Shown: one piece after another, positions 9,264 through 17,693 of the stretch | Numbering within the stretch: the stretch's first letter is position 1 | Layout of the letters: the number at the start of each line of letters is the position of its first letter | Source of the DNA: an uncultured Pseudomonadota bacterium | GTDB taxonomy: Bacteria; Pseudomonadota; Gammaproteobacteria; Burkholderiales; CAIKXV01 | NCBI GenBank assembly: GCA_903831455.1 | Contig: CAIKXV010000011.1 | Location: 1-33,769, forward strand | Direction of reading: 5' to 3' | Length of the DNA stretch: 33,769 nucleotides | Translations under genes and position numbers: made by a program | The notes under the pieces: generated by a model | The model's input: only the letters and a program-made list of their open reading frames with translations | Told to the model about the DNA's origin: nothing | Database searches by the model: none

Positions 9264-10247
9264 ATGGCATGTACGATCACGCGCCTCGCGCTGTGCGCAG
9301 GCTCGCTTTGCGCGGCGGCATCCCTGTTGCCGGTGCCCGCCTGGGCACAGGCCTACCCCAATCGCCCGATTCGCCTGATCACGCCTTTCCCGCCGGGCGC
9401 AACGACCGATGCGCTCTCCAGGATCATCGCTTCGCGCATGACCGAGAGCTGGGGGCAGAGTGTCCTGGTCGACAATCGGCCTGGTGCGGGCGGAGTCGTT
9501 GGCACTGAACTGGCGGTCCGCGCGCCCGCCGATGGATACACGATCGTCAACGTGATCAGTTCGCATGCCGTCAACCCCAGCATCTACCCGCGCATGCCCT
9601 ACGACGCCATCCGCGATTTCACGCCTGTCATTCCGCTGGCCAGGGTTGCCAGCGTGCTGGTGGTGCCTTCGAACTCGACGATCACCTCGGTCAAGGATCT
9701 GGTGGCGGTCGCTCGCGCCCATCCGGGGAAGATCAGTTTCGGCTCCGCGGGTACCGGGAGTTCGAGCCACTTGATTGGTGAACTCTTCCGCCTGCTTGCA
9801 AAGGCGGAAATCACGCACGTGCCCTACAAGGGCGGCGCGCCGGCGCTGAACGACGTGCTGGGCGGCAACATCCCGCTCGTGATCGGCACCACGACCACCG
9901 TGACGCCTTTCGTGAGAAGCGGCAAGTTGCGCGCTCTGGCGATCAGCAGCGCCAAGCGCTCGCGCCTGCTGCCCGATGTCCCCGCGCTCGCCGAGCAGGG
10001 TTTCCCTGAAATCGATGCGACCGAGTGGTGGGCGATTCTCGCTCCGGCCGGAGTGCCCGCCAGCATCGCGAAACGGCTCAATGGCGAAATCGCGCGCATC
10101 ATGAACCTGCCCGATGTCACCGAGCAACTGAACGGCTTTGGCGCGGAGTTCATCGGCGGCACGCCCGAGGACCTCACCGCTTTCATCAAGCGCGAAATGG
10201 CGCGCTGGGCACCCGTGGTCAAGGCGGCCAACATTCGCGCCGAGTGA
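9264..10247 (+). CDS. Bug-family (TctC-like) periplasmic solute receptor
   Basis: Bug proteins bind carboxylates or related small molecules in the periplasm, in some cases for tripartite tricarboxylate transporters. The 327-residue protein has a signal peptide ending near VPAWAQA, then the canonical mature start YPNRPIRLITPFPPGATTD, followed by VDNRPGAGGVVGTE, ADGYTI, THVPYKGGAPALNDVLGG and GKLRALAISSAKRS. The ATG at 9264 follows AGGAGGAG, a strong ribosome-binding site. It is the first gene of the catabolic operon, with the acyl-CoA dehydrogenase 27 bases downstream. No TctA/TctB membrane partner is in the window; orphan Bug proteins are common in Burkholderiales. By context the ligand is likely the acid degraded by the following genes. 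Confidence 0.93.
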   Translation: MACTITRLALCAGSLCAAASLLPVPAWAQAYPNRPIRLITPFPPGATTDALSRIIASRMTESWGQSVLVDNRPGAGGVVGTELAVRAPADGYTIVNVISSHAVNPSIYPRMPYDAIRDFTPVIPLARVASVLVVPSNSTITSVKDLVAVARAHPGKISFGSAGTGSSSHLIGELFRLLAKAEITHVPYKGGAPALNDVLGGNIPLVIGTTTTVTPFVRSGKLRALAISSAKRSRLLPDVPALAEQGFPEIDATEWWAILAPAGVPASIAKRLNGEIARIMNLPDVTEQLNGFGAEFIGGTPEDLTAFIKREMARWAPVVKAANIRAE

Positions 10248-10274
10248 CACTCCCGTTCGAGGGGCGCAAGCCTG

Positions 10275-11450
10275 ATGGACTTCGCGTTTGACGAGTCGCA
10301 GCGGCTCATCTGCGAGATGGCGGAGCGCGTGGCACGGCGCGAACTCGAGCCTCGGCTCGAGGCGGTTTCGCCTGACCAGCCCATCCAGAGGGAACTTCTC
10401 CTCGAATTGTTCTCCGCGGTACGACCTATGGGTCTGCTCGCGCCTCGCCTTCCCGAGGCAGCAGGCGGGGCGGGGCTTGCCATGCTTGACTACGGGCTGA
10501 TGCTCGAACGCATGCCGGCGGCGCTGGCCATCAGCCTGATCGCGCACGAGGGATGCATCGCGCGACTGTATGCCGAGGGGAATCCGGCGCAGCGTGAGCG
10601 GTGGCTGCCGCCCCTGGTAGCCGGTACGGCCGTCGGATGTACCGGTTCCAGCGAGCCTGCGGCCGGATCGGACCCACGGGGAGTACAGACACGCCTCGAG
10701 CGGCGCGACGGTCGCCTGCAACTGACTGGCCGCAAGCTGTGGATCACCAACGCTTCGGTCGCCGATCTGATGATCGTTACCTGCCGCGATCTGCGCGAAC
10801 CGGCCGCAGATCGTGCGTCGCTGACGAAGGTCGTGGTGGCTCCGCGTGGTCCTGCCTGCGAAGTGCGCGAGATCGACACCATTGGCCTGCGCCAGGGCCT
10901 GCTCGCCGAGGTCATGTTCGACGCCCATCCGGTCGAGCCCGCGGATGTGATCGAGTCGCAGGCGGCAACCGAGGTGCTGAAGGCGACCTGGTCGGTGAAT
11001 CGCCCGCTCATCGGGCTGATCGCCGTCGGGCTCGCGCAACGCGCGTTCGAGCAAGCCCGGACGTACTGCGGGTTGCGCGAGCAGTTCGGCCGGGTGATCG
11101 CCGGGCACCAGCTGGTACAGAAGACGTTGTCCGATATTGCGACCCGTATCGAGGCGAGCCGCCTGCTCTGCTACAGCGCGCTCGCAGCCATCGACCGCGG
11201 CGAAGGTTCCGCGGGGCGGGGCGCGATGGCCAAGCGCCATGCCCAGGTGGCCTGCCAGGAGGCAATCTGGGAGTCGATGAACCTGCTCGGTGCCAGCGGC
11301 CTCGCCACCGAGACGGGAATCGAGCGGCTCTACCGCGATGTACGCATGCTGGCGATCCCGGACGGGACCAACGAGATCCTCGCGCTGATCCATGGCCGAG
11401 AACTGACCGGTGTCGATGCCTTGCGTGGCGCGCCGCCACGACGTCCATGA
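10275..11450 (+). CDS. Acyl-CoA dehydrogenase with Asp at the usual catalytic Glu
   Basis: This FAD-dependent enzyme would introduce a double bond into an acyl-CoA. The 391-residue protein starts MDFAFDESQRLI, as many family members do, and has the substrate/FAD motif CTGSSEPAAGSDP, the strand RKLWITNASVADLMIV, an FGRVIAGHQLVQKTLSDI helix, and MNLLGASGL near the end. At the position where most members have the base Glu in (Y/E)EGT, this protein reads AIPDGTNEI with D363. Some acyl-CoA dehydrogenases carry the base elsewhere, so activity is not excluded. The stop overlaps the start of the fused CoA-transferase (ATGA), indicating translational coupling. Substrate is unknown. Confidence 0.88.
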   Translation: MDFAFDESQRLICEMAERVARRELEPRLEAVSPDQPIQRELLLELFSAVRPMGLLAPRLPEAAGGAGLAMLDYGLMLERMPAALAISLIAHEGCIARLYAEGNPAQRERWLPPLVAGTAVGCTGSSEPAAGSDPRGVQTRLERRDGRLQLTGRKLWITNASVADLMIVTCRDLREPAADRASLTKVVVAPRGPACEVREIDTIGLRQGLLAEVMFDAHPVEPADVIESQAATEVLKATWSVNRPLIGLIAVGLAQRAFEQARTYCGLREQFGRVIAGHQLVQKTLSDIATRIEASRLLCYSALAAIDRGEGSAGRGAMAKRHAQVACQEAIWESMNLLGASGLATETGIERLYRDVRMLAIPDGTNEILALIHGRELTGVDALRGAPPRRP

Positions 11451-13528
11451 CCTCTGCTCCCCCCCCCGGGCTTGCGGGTGTCGAGGTGATCGAAGCCGGG
11501 GGTGATCGGGCGACACGGATCTGCGCCCGCCTGCTGGCGGGCATGGGAGCCCGCGTCGTGCGGGATCCTGGCACTCCTGCCGGAGCCGATGATCCGCTCG
11601 GCGTGACTGGCGAGGGATATGCCGGGACGCTGACCCGGGTGCCCGACGTGCGTCTGATCGACGAGGTCGCGGTGGCGCAAGAGATTGCCCGGGGCGCCGT
11701 CGACCTGACGAGCGGCACGATCGTCACGTCAATCACGGCCCTTGGACGCGAGCGCGCGGCCCGGGGTGAGAGCGCCTGCGAACTCGCCCTCCAGGCGCGG
11801 GGTGGGCTGATGGCGGTCACCGGCGAGGTGGGCGGCTCACCCCAGGCCGTCAGGGTGCCCGTGTCGGCGATGCTGGGCGGGCTGGTCGCCGCGACCGCAA
11901 CCCTTGCGGCGGTTCGCCATCGTCGACTGGGCGGACCGGGCCAGTCGGTCGATGTGTGCCTGCTCGAGGTGATCGCCGATCAGTTGCGCACGCAGGCCTC
12001 CCTGGTCTTCGAAGGGCGCCGGGACGGCTATCGGGCGGGCAGTCGTCATCCGGTATGCGCGCCCTGGAATGCCTATCGCGCCTCGGACGGCTGGGTGGTG
12101 ATCTGCTCTGCGAGCGACGCACAGTGGCGTTCGCTGGCCCGGTGCATCGATCCGCGGCTGGCGGACGATGGACGTTTTGCGACCGTCGACCAGCGGCGGG
12201 GCGACGTGGAGACGCTCGACACGCTGATCGAGCGCTGGACGTCCGCGAGGCGCGTCGAGGACATCGTGGCCGCAGTGGAGGCGGTGGATGTCCCGGTCGG
12301 ACCTGTGTCCACGGTGGCGCGGTTGCACGAGGCCGCGCGCGCGTGCGCGACCGACGGCATCGCGCCGGCCCTGCGCTCCCCCGTCCGGTATACCCGCCAC
12401 GCGCATGCGCCTGCGAAGCGGCTGCCAGTCGCTGCAGCATCGCTGCCCCTGTCCGGTATTCGCGTGATCGAATTGTCGCGCTACGCGGCGGGCCCGGTCG
12501 CGGGCACGCTGCTCGCGGCGCTCGGAGCCGAGGTAATCAAGGTCGAGGCTCCAGGGGGCGAGGACTGTCGTGCGTGGGCGCCCCGGTTCGGCGATACCTC
12601 GGGCTACTTCGCCAACTACAACACGGGAAAGCGGTCGGTCGTACTCGACCTTTCACGGCCGAGCGGTCGCACCGCCCTCTGGCAGCTCATCGGAAGCGCG
12701 CAGGTTCTCCTGTCGAATCTGCGTCCCGGCGTCCTGGATCGCATGGGATTCGATCCGCTCGCCCTCGCTGCGCGCTGTCCGGGCCTGGTCCAGGCCGAGA
12801 TCTCGGGTTACGGGCGCCACGGGCCGCGCGCTGCCGCGCTCGACACCGTCATCCAGGCGCAAAGCGGGCTGCTTTCGCTTGTCGGCACGCCGGGTGGCGC
12901 TCCCTGCCGCGTCGGCCTGTCGATCGCCGACCAGGTGGCCGGGCACTTTGCCGCGCAGGGTGTCATCGCGGCGCTCGAGTGCCGGGATCGCGACGGCTGC
13001 GGCGGACTCGTCGACGTGCCGATGATCGACGCGGCGATGTGGCTGACGCTGTATGCGTGGCCCGAAGGCGACGGCCCGCTGGAGGGCGTGGCCATGCTGC
13101 GCGCGCGCGACGGCTGGCTGTCGATGCAAGCCTCCGCGAATCACGTTCCGATCGCTGATGTCGCCGAACTGGATCGTGCCGCAGCACTCGAGGCACTCGC
13201 GACGCGCGGGATCGAGGCCTATCCGGTCCGCGAACCCGGCGAGGTGTTCGCCGAGGATCCGGTGCTGCGGGACAGGGCGAGCGTGGCCCTCGTGCAACAC
13301 CCCTGCGGCGTACGGGTGCCTGTCCTGCGTGTGCCGCTTGGCTTGCAGGGAACGCCGGTCAGCGTTCCGGCGCAACTCGCGGCGCTCGGCGCGGATAACG
13401 CCACCCTGCTTGCCCGGGACCTCGATCCTCCTGCCGGGGACCGGGGCGCAGTCGCCGTGTCGGGCGAGGTGGCGGACCCGGGCGCGGGGTCGATTCGACT
13501 CGACACCGATGACGGGAGGCTCTCATGA
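11447..13528 (+). CDS. Fused double class III (CaiB/BaiF) CoA-transferase with a degenerate N-terminal half
   Basis: Class III CoA-transferases move CoA between acids. This 693-residue protein contains two such modules in tandem. The C-terminal module (from about residue 335) has LSGIRVIELSRYAAGPVAG, GAEVIKVEAPGG, NTGKRSVVLDL and LRPGVLDRMGFD, with the expected catalytic Asp at D495 (SIADQVAG). The N-terminal module (LAGVEVIEAGG) lacks the NKRSV/RPGV segment, and the equivalent catalytic position reads SAML with Ala141. It keeps the later VDVCLLEV and CAPWNAYRASDGWVVI parts. The ATG at 11447 overlaps the previous stop, and its own stop overlaps the next start. The N-terminal half may be structural, since these enzymes form interlocked dimers. 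Confidence 0.85.
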   Translation: MTSAPPPGLAGVEVIEAGGDRATRICARLLAGMGARVVRDPGTPAGADDPLGVTGEGYAGTLTRVPDVRLIDEVAVAQEIARGAVDLTSGTIVTSITALGRERAARGESACELALQARGGLMAVTGEVGGSPQAVRVPVSAMLGGLVAATATLAAVRHRRLGGPGQSVDVCLLEVIADQLRTQASLVFEGRRDGYRAGSRHPVCAPWNAYRASDGWVVICSASDAQWRSLARCIDPRLADDGRFATVDQRRGDVETLDTLIERWTSARRVEDIVAAVEAVDVPVGPVSTVARLHEAARACATDGIAPALRSPVRYTRHAHAPAKRLPVAAASLPLSGIRVIELSRYAAGPVAGTLLAALGAEVIKVEAPGGEDCRAWAPRFGDTSGYFANYNTGKRSVVLDLSRPSGRTALWQLIGSAQVLLSNLRPGVLDRMGFDPLALAARCPGLVQAEISGYGRHGPRAAALDTVIQAQSGLLSLVGTPGGAPCRVGLSIADQVAGHFAAQGVIAALECRDRDGCGGLVDVPMIDAAMWLTLYAWPEGDGPLEGVAMLRARDGWLSMQASANHVPIADVAELDRAAALEALATRGIEAYPVREPGEVFAEDPVLRDRASVALVQHPCGVRVPVLRVPLGLQGTPVSVPAQLAALGADNATLLARDLDPPAGDRGAVAVSGEVADPGAGSIRLDTDDGRLS

Positions 13529-14778
13529 CGCAGGCAACCACGCCTCAGGCCGCGACGCCGCCGCTGGCGGGCATGCGCGTACTCGACTTCAGTCGCCTGC
13601 TGCCGGGCCCGTGGGCGACGCAACTGCTCGGCGCGCTGGGTGCGGACGTGGTGAAGGTCGAACAGCCGGGCGTCGGCGATCTCAGTCGTCACAATCATCC
13701 CCGCCTGCGCGAGGAGAGCGTGTACTTCAACGGGGTCAATGCCAACAAGCGCAGCGTGGCGATCGATCTCGCTCGCCCCGAGGGGGCTGCGCTGCTGCCC
13801 GCCCTGCTGGGCTGGGCCGACGTGGTGATCGAATCCTTCCGGCCGGGCGTGGCCCGACGTCTCGGGATCGATGCCGAGACAGTGCGCGGATGTCGTCCGG
13901 ACGTGATTCACTGCTCGATCTCGGGCTTTGGCCAGACCGGGCCGTTGTCGAACATCGCCGGGCACGACCTCGTGATCCAGGCGGCGACCGGTGTGATGGG
14001 TTGCCAGCCTCGAGGCGATGTCCCGCCCGAGGTGCCCGGCTTCCAGTCGGCCGACTTCGCGGGTGCGATGACCGCGGTGGTGGCCGTGCAGGCGGCGTGG
14101 GCGCGGCGCGGGAAGGACGGGACCGGCTGCACCATCGACCTGTCGATGTACGACGCGCTGCTCTCGATGTGCGTGATTCCGCTCGCCTCCGCGATGGCGA
14201 GGCTTGCCGGCGCGAGCGGCGAGCCCCGGCAGGAGGTGTTCGGAGCCAATCCCCGCTACTGCACCTACCGGACACGGGATGGCCGGGCGGTGGCCGTGTC
14301 GCTGCTCGAGGCACGGGCGTGGGCCGCGTTCTGTGGTGCGATCGGGCGAACGGATCTGGTGCGAGAGGACGAGTCGCACGCCGACCGTCTGACCGATCAC
14401 GGGGAACACGGGCTGCGCTACCGTGAAGCCATCGCGAACTACTGCGCGAGCCGCGACCGCGACGATCTGGTGTCCGAGATGCGCAGCCTTGGCATTGCGA
14501 TCAGTCCCGTGCTGGATCCGGACGAGGCGCTCGCACTCGATCATGCCCAGGCGCGAGGGGACATCGACTGGATCGAGCATCCGGTGGAGGGGCGCATGCC
14601 GCAACTGCTCACGCCTCTTCACCAGTCCGGTCTGGCCTCCCGGCCCCGGCCCGCCCCCGTGCTCGGGGAGCATACGCTGGCCGTCCTCCGGGAGGTCGGT
14701 GCGTCGTCCGAGTCGATCGACAGGGCGCTCGCCTGTGGCGCGCTCGTCCAGTGGCAGCCGGAGCGCCGAGGTGGGTGA
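13525..14778 (+). CDS. Class III (CaiB/BaiF) CoA-transferase
   Basis: This 417-residue protein is a complete single-module family III CoA-transferase. It shows LAGMRVLDFSRLLPGPWATQ, GADVVKVEQPG, NANKRSVAIDL, ESFRPGVARRLG, then SISGFGQTGP, with the catalytic Asp at D177 in SADFAG. The C-terminal ALDHAQARG and VLGEHT motifs are typical. The same fold includes alpha-methylacyl-CoA racemases, so racemase activity is an alternative. The ATG at 13525 overlaps the stop of the fused transferase (ATGA). It may act on the same substrate as its neighbour or assemble with it. No CoA ligase is in the cluster, so these transferases are the likely activation step. Confidence 0.92.
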   Translation: MTQATTPQAATPPLAGMRVLDFSRLLPGPWATQLLGALGADVVKVEQPGVGDLSRHNHPRLREESVYFNGVNANKRSVAIDLARPEGAALLPALLGWADVVIESFRPGVARRLGIDAETVRGCRPDVIHCSISGFGQTGPLSNIAGHDLVIQAATGVMGCQPRGDVPPEVPGFQSADFAGAMTAVVAVQAAWARRGKDGTGCTIDLSMYDALLSMCVIPLASAMARLAGASGEPRQEVFGANPRYCTYRTRDGRAVAVSLLEARAWAAFCGAIGRTDLVREDESHADRLTDHGEHGLRYREAIANYCASRDRDDLVSEMRSLGIAISPVLDPDEALALDHAQARGDIDWIEHPVEGRMPQLLTPLHQSGLASRPRPAPVLGEHTLAVLREVGASSESIDRALACGALVQWQPERRGG

Positions 14779-16138
14779 CTTCCAGCAGCGCGCAGGCCAA
14801 TGGCTCGCTGGCCTCGAGGGCACGCTACCGCCCCCGGTGGACGAAGCCTGCCGTCTTGCGCTGGTCGACTGGCTGGGCGTGACCCTCGGCGGACTGGATG
14901 AACCCGCCGCGCGTATCGCTCGTGCGCAGGCGGCACACCTGTTCGGTCCGGGGCCCTGCGCCGTGCTTGGGAGCGGGTACGCTTCGCCAGCGGCCGCGGC
15001 ACTCGCCAATGGCACGGCAGCTCACTGTCTGGATTTCGATGACACCCATGTAGGCGCGGTCACTCACGTCGGTGCACCGCTGTGGGCCGCGCTGCTGGCC
15101 TGCCTGCAGTCGCGTCTGTCGCGGGGGAATTGCATCGATGAACGAGCGCTGCTGCGCGCCTTCGCGGCGGGCTATCAGGTGGCGGCTCGCGCCGGCACCG
15201 GGCTGGGCGAGCAGGCGACGGCCCGGGGCTGGCATGGCACCGGCGTCTTCGGACGCATCGGTGCCGCAGCGGGCTGCGCGGCGCTCGCGGGGCTCGATGC
15301 GGAGGGTTGCAGCCACGCGCTCGGGTTGGCCGCCACTCAGGCGGCCGGACTGGTGGCCTCCTTCGGGACCATGGCCAAGCCGCTGCACGCCGGCAAGGCT
15401 GCAGCCGACGGCCTGCTCGCGGCGACACTGGCCGAGGGGGGCTTTCGGGGTGCCGCGAACCTGCTGGGGCCGGAGGGCGCGCTCGCCCGTGCGCTGGTCC
15501 AGCAGGTTGCCGTGCCGGCCGACCTTGCCCGCCCGGTTGATGACGGGTGGGAAGTGCTGGCCAACAGCGTCAAGCCGTATGCGGCCTGCCATCTCACGCA
15601 CCCTGCCGTGGATGCCGCACGATTGTTGCGCCCCCAACTGGGCGATGCGCAGGTCGGCGCGGTAGTCTGCTCCGTCGGTGCGCTCGCCGTACAGGTCACC
15701 GGATCGCGGGATCGCGTGCCGACCTGCGCGCTGGAGGCCAAGTTCGACCTGCCGTGGTGCGTCGCGCTTGCGCTGCGCGGCCATGCCGTGTCGGCCGACG
15801 ATTTCCGCGAACCCTGGAGCGCCCCGCCCGATGTCGCCGCGCTGGCCCGTCGCGTCCGGTTGCTGGAGGACGACGGCAGCGGCTTCGCGTCGGCCAGCGT
15901 GGAGGTGCAAACGGAGGATGGACGTACTCTTTCACTCCGGGTAGATCCGGCACTCGGTCATCCCGGCAACCCGATTGGCTGGGAAGCACTGCGTCGGAAG
16001 TATCTGGCGCTGGCTGCCCCGGTGCTTGGTCGTGCGGCCGAATCGCTGTTCGAAGCCGCGCGTGCGCTCGGGCACGGCGCGACCTGGCCGGATATTGCCG
16101 CCGCGCTGGATCAGGCGACTTGCGAAAGGAGAACGTGA
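14771..16138 (+). CDS. MmgE/PrpD family protein
   Basis: The MmgE/PrpD family includes 2-methylcitrate dehydratase and cis-aconitate decarboxylase. The 455-residue length fits. Conserved positions seen are DDTH at 90-93, the GTMAKPLHAGKAA segment with K203 and H206, and K268 in NSVKPYAACHLTH; both lysines align well in position with the active-site lysines known for this fold. The GTG start at 14771 has GGAG seven bases upstream and overlaps the previous gene by eight bases; no in-frame ATG is near. In this operon it would hydrate, dehydrate or decarboxylate an intermediate, but members are often annotated without known substrate. The stop overlaps the SDR start (TGATG). Confidence 0.88.
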   Translation: MGDFQQRAGQWLAGLEGTLPPPVDEACRLALVDWLGVTLGGLDEPAARIARAQAAHLFGPGPCAVLGSGYASPAAAALANGTAAHCLDFDDTHVGAVTHVGAPLWAALLACLQSRLSRGNCIDERALLRAFAAGYQVAARAGTGLGEQATARGWHGTGVFGRIGAAAGCAALAGLDAEGCSHALGLAATQAAGLVASFGTMAKPLHAGKAAADGLLAATLAEGGFRGAANLLGPEGALARALVQQVAVPADLARPVDDGWEVLANSVKPYAACHLTHPAVDAARLLRPQLGDAQVGAVVCSVGALAVQVTGSRDRVPTCALEAKFDLPWCVALALRGHAVSADDFREPWSAPPDVAALARRVRLLEDDGSGFASASVEVQTEDGRTLSLRVDPALGHPGNPIGWEALRRKYLALAAPVLGRAAESLFEAARALGHGATWPDIAAALDQATCERRT

Positions 16139-16932
16139 TGGATCTTGGGCTGGCGGGGCGGCGAGCGCTGGTGACGGGAGCGGGTAGCGGCATCGGGCGT
16201 GCCATCGCGCTTGCGCTGGCCGCCGAAGGGGTGGCCGTAGCGGTCAATGACGTCGACGCGGCCGGCGTGCAGGCGACCGTTGCGATGGCGCGCGAGGCGG
16301 GTGCCCAAGCCTGCGCTGCGGTTTTCGACATTTCGTCGCTCGAGGCCGTGCAGGACGGTGTCGCTGCCGCTGCGCAGAAGTGCGGCGGCAGCATCGATGT
16401 TCTGGTCAACAACGCGGCCGTGCTCGCGGCTCATGCGCCTTTCCTCGAGACGGATCCCGCCGACTGGCGGCGCGAGATCGACGTGATCCTGATCGGCACG
16501 CTCAACTGTGCGCGGGCCGTACTGCCCGGGATGGTCGCAGCCGGTGGCGGCAAGATCGTGAACGTCGTCACCGATGCTGCGCGTGTTGGGCAGGAGCGGG
16601 AGGTGACCTACTCGGCGGCCAAGGGGGGCGTGATCTCGTTTACCCGGTCGATCGCTCGCGAGGTCGGTCCGGCGGGCGTGAACGTCAATGCGGTGTCGCC
16701 CGCCGCGACCAACTCGCCGATGCGGCAGAAGGCGCTGGCCGCGATCGAAGCGAAAATCGGAGCCGAAAGGCTGGCCGAGCGGGAGGTCAAGGTGCGTCGC
16801 GCATATCCGATGCGCCGCATCGGCGAACCCGAGGACATCGCCGCGACCGTCGTGTTCCTGTGCTCTGCGCCTGCGCGGCATATCACCGGGCAGATCCTCA
16901 GCGTCAATGGCGGGTACGCCATGGTGGGCTGA
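16138..16932 (+). CDS. Short-chain dehydrogenase, BadH-like (hydroxyacyl-CoA dehydrogenase candidate)
   Basis: The 264-residue protein is a classical SDR with the cofactor motif TGAGSGIG at 13-20, NNAA after VLV, and the active-site YSAAK at Y158-K162. The stretch IVNVVTDAARVG closely resembles 2-hydroxycyclohexanecarboxyl-CoA dehydrogenase BadH (IVNIASDAARVG), but the catalytic Ser position, 13 residues before Tyr, is Thr145. The C-terminal HITGQILSVNGG is usual for the family. The ATG at 16138 follows AAGGAG and overlaps the previous stop. Expected job: oxidise a hydroxyacyl-CoA in the pathway. NAD rather than NADP is suggested by an Asp at the end of strand 2 (AVNDVD). Confidence 0.9.
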   Translation: MDLGLAGRRALVTGAGSGIGRAIALALAAEGVAVAVNDVDAAGVQATVAMAREAGAQACAAVFDISSLEAVQDGVAAAAQKCGGSIDVLVNNAAVLAAHAPFLETDPADWRREIDVILIGTLNCARAVLPGMVAAGGGKIVNVVTDAARVGQEREVTYSAAKGGVISFTRSIAREVGPAGVNVNAVSPAATNSPMRQKALAAIEAKIGAERLAEREVKVRRAYPMRRIGEPEDIAATVVFLCSAPARHITGQILSVNGGYAMVG

Positions 16933-16954
16933 CCCCGAGCCTCCGTCACGCCCC

Positions 16955-17686
16955 ATGAGAACCCTGCAGAGAGCCCTGGGCATCCTCGAGATCTTCAGTT
17001 CGGAGAGGCCCTCGCTCTCGCTGCAGGAGATTGCCGAACGAGGCGGGCTCGCCAAGTCGACCGCGTTTCGCCTCGTGGCGGCGCTGGCCGAATCCGGCTA
17101 CCTGCTTCGGCTCGATGACCAGCGTTACTGCCTGTCGTTCCGCTTCACCCGTCTCGCCGCGCTGGTGCAGTCCACCCTGAGCGTTCGCGATGTGGCCAGG
17201 CCGCTGATGCAGGCCTTGTGCGATCGGACCGGCGAGACGGTGACCCTCAACGCCGTCGAGGGGCGGTACAGGATCTGCCTCGACGTGGTCTGTGCGATGT
17301 CGCCACTGATGAGCGTGACCCGAACCGGCGCCCGCTCGCCTCTGGTCGACGGGGCGAGCGCCCGTGTACTCATGGCCCGCTTGTCCGAGCCGCAGCGTGG
17401 CCGGGTCATCACGGCCGCTGCCCGCGCGTGTCATCAGCCACGCGCATCCTTCGCCCGGGAGATCGAGATCGTTGCCCGCCGTGGTTGGGCGGTCACACAT
17501 GGCGAGCGCGTAGCCGGACTGACAGCGGTCGCCGCGCTCGTTGGCGATGCCGACGGCACCTGGCCCTGGTGCCTGACCGTCGCCGGACCCACGGTCAGGC
17601 TTCAGCCGCGCGAACGCGAACTGGTGCGGCTCGTCCAGCAGGCCGCTGCCAGTGCCTCGCGCCAGATGGGGGCTCCGCTTGCCTGA
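16955..17686 (+). CDS. IclR-family transcriptional regulator
   Basis: The 243-residue protein has an N-terminal winged helix (ILEIFSSERPSLSLQEIAERGGLAKSTAFR, shown in parts as SLSLQEIAERG and LAKSTAFRLV) in residues 1-60, and the C-terminal IclR effector domain from about residue 70 with DRTGETVTLNAVEG and ARRGWAVTHGERVAGLTAVAA (broken: RRGWAVTHGE, then VAGLTAVAA). IclR proteins are usually local repressors or activators of catabolic operons and sense the substrate or an intermediate. The ATG at 16955 lies 22 bases after the SDR stop. The gene ends seven bases before the convergent crotonase. Candidate target sites are the GGAAC dyads at 9179-9194 and 18551-18568. Confidence 0.93.
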   Translation: MRTLQRALGILEIFSSERPSLSLQEIAERGGLAKSTAFRLVAALAESGYLLRLDDQRYCLSFRFTRLAALVQSTLSVRDVARPLMQALCDRTGETVTLNAVEGRYRICLDVVCAMSPLMSVTRTGARSPLVDGASARVLMARLSEPQRGRVITAAARACHQPRASFAREIEIVARRGWAVTHGERVAGLTAVAALVGDADGTWPWCLTVAGPTVRLQPRERELVRLVQQAAASASRQMGAPLA

Positions 17687-17693
17687 CCGCGGA

